Assembly (NCBI GenBank): GCA_902803015.1
Contig: CADCOL010000199.1
Location: 1-6,569 of the forward strand
Reading direction: 5' to 3'
Length of the DNA: 6,569 bases
DNA from: an uncultured Lachnospiraceae bacterium
GTDB taxonomy: Bacteria > Bacillota > Clostridia > Lachnospirales > Lachnospiraceae
Shown here piece by piece: positions 5,746-6,569 of this stretch. The position numbers and the translations under genes were made by a program. The notes under the pieces were generated by a model. It searched no databases. It had not been told where the DNA came from and saw only the letters and a list, made by a program, of their open reading frames with translations. Position 1 is the first letter of the stretch. The number at the start of each line of letters is the position of its first letter.

Positions 5746-6569
5746 GTGTTTTTTTCAAAAGATTTGAAAGAGTGGCAAATTCCTCTAAAGTAAAGGTTTC
5801 TCCGCGGATGGTCTCAGGTTTGCCCATCTCTTCGATTGCCAGACGGATCTGCTCTTTGGAAACATGCAGATTCCCGGCGTTGGATAAGGAATTAACCAGG
5901 GTTTTGCGCCTCTGGTTAAAGCAGGCCCGGATGACCGCGAATAAAAAGGCCTCGTCTTCGACCGTAACCGGCGGTGTATCGTAAACTTCCATATGAATGA
6001 CGCTGCTTTCGACGTTGGGCTTTGGAATAAAGCAGGAAGGAGATACCGTTGCCACGACCTTTGCTTTGGAATAATAGGCAACGGCCAGGGATAAAGCACC
6101 GTAATCCTTGCTTCCGGGACCGGTCTGCATCCGTTCGGCCACTTCCTTTTGGACCATTACCGTGATGCTCTTTAAGGGCACATGACTTTCAAACAGCCCC
6201 ATAACGATGGGTGTCGTGATATAGTAGGGCAGATTCGCCACTACCTTAATCGGCTTTCCGCCGTTTTGTTCGTCGGACAGTTTGCGGATATCCACCTTCA
6301 GAATGTCTTCGTTAATGACCGTAACGTTGTCGTAAGCCGAGAGGGTATCTTTCAGAATCGGAATCAGGGAAGAGTCGATTTCCACGGCGATGACCTTTCC
6401 GGCTCGTTCGCATAAATACTGCGTCATGGTACCGATTCCGGGACCGATTTCGAGAACCAGATCGTCTTTTGTAATTCCCGCTGCATCGACGATTTTATTT
6501 AAAATATGGTCGTCGATTAAGAAGTTCTGTCCGTAGTTTTTCCGAAAATTGAAGTTGTATTTGTCAAGA
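5723..6569 (-). CDS. rsmA: 16S rRNA (adenine1518-N6/adenine1519-N6)-dimethyltransferase, N-terminus beyond window
   Basis: RsmA (KsgA) uses S-adenosylmethionine to dimethylate two adjacent adenines in helix 45 of 16S rRNA during late 30S assembly. The reading frame continues past the internal Met at 6427 to the right edge, giving 281 visible residues. The text before that Met is unmistakable: KYNFNFRKNYGQNFLID (visible 3-19) and SAM motif I LEIGPGIGT (39-47). Then come AVEID (61-65), the catalytic motif NLPYYITTPI (112-121), FIPKPNVESSV (180-190) and the C-terminal helical segment CFNQRRKTLVNSL (216-228). Relatives of about 290 residues suggest only some 15 N-terminal residues and the start codon are missing. 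Starting at the internal Met would discard motif I and is wrong. The stop lies 32 bases before tRNA-Lys with no hairpin between, so read-through into the tRNA is likely. Confidence 0.96.
   Translation of the reverse strand, partial: LDKYNFNFRKNYGQNFLIDDHILNKIVDAAGITKDDLVLEIGPGIGTMTQYLCERAGKVIAVEIDSSLIPILKDTLSAYDNVTVINEDILKVDIRKLSDEQNGGKPIKVVANLPYYITTPIVMGLFESHVPLKSITVMVQKEVAERMQTGPGSKDYGALSLAVAYYSKAKVVATVSPSCFIPKPNVESSVIHMEVYDTPPVTVEDEAFLFAVIRACFNQRRKTLVNSLSNAGNLHVSKEQIRLAIEEMGKPETIRGETFTLEEFATLSNLLKKTLAKPVTL

Noticed and set aside
5723..6427. rsmA beginning at the Met at 6427
   Set aside because: This would remove SAM motif I and the conserved GQNFLID region, both of which are in frame upstream to the window edge.

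Overview
This looks like an ordinary chromosomal stretch from a Gram-positive member of the Clostridia, most likely Lachnospiraceae-like. That placement is an inference from strong AGGAG-type ribosome binding sites, Clostridia-style transporters, an anchored GH25 muramidase, a tRNA without encoded CCA and mid-range base composition. No plasmid, phage, insertion sequence, CRISPR array or defence genes are visible.

Layout, left to right. (1) Positions 1-109 hold the last 35 codons of a membrane acyltransferase-like protein (+). (2) Positions 159-1439 encode a CPA2-type cation:proton antiporter (+). It faces a convergent sodium:solute symporter (-, 1538-3157), and a perfect 12-bp hairpin at 1488-1515 can terminate both. 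(3) A 191-bp divergent control region at 3158-3348 separates the symporter from a membrane-anchored GH25 muramidase (+, 3349-4347). It holds a strong TTGACA promoter for the symporter whose -10 overlaps one of two GCTTTAAAGT repeats. (4) An ArsB/NhaD/SLC13-like permease (-, 4344-5486) converges on the muramidase, and their stop codons overlap. (5) A tRNA-Lys(CTT) gene (-, 5618-5690) is followed by a probable terminator. (6) The 16S rRNA dimethyltransferase gene rsmA (-, 5723 to the right edge) has lost its start to the window boundary.

Functionally this is a cluster of ion and solute transport genes beside translation housekeeping genes (rsmA, tRNA-Lys). The antiporter exports Na+ or K+ against H+, and the symporter probably uses a Na+ gradient for uptake. 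A shared sodium economy is plausible, but nothing in the sequence links their regulation. rsmA and tRNA-Lys are probably read together, with an extra tRNA promoter overlapping the 3' end of rsmA.

I found no convincing undescribed system. The observations most worth a second look are the twin-repeat operator-like structure in front of the symporter, the overlapping convergent stop codons, and the low-complexity tails and linkers on three envelope proteins.
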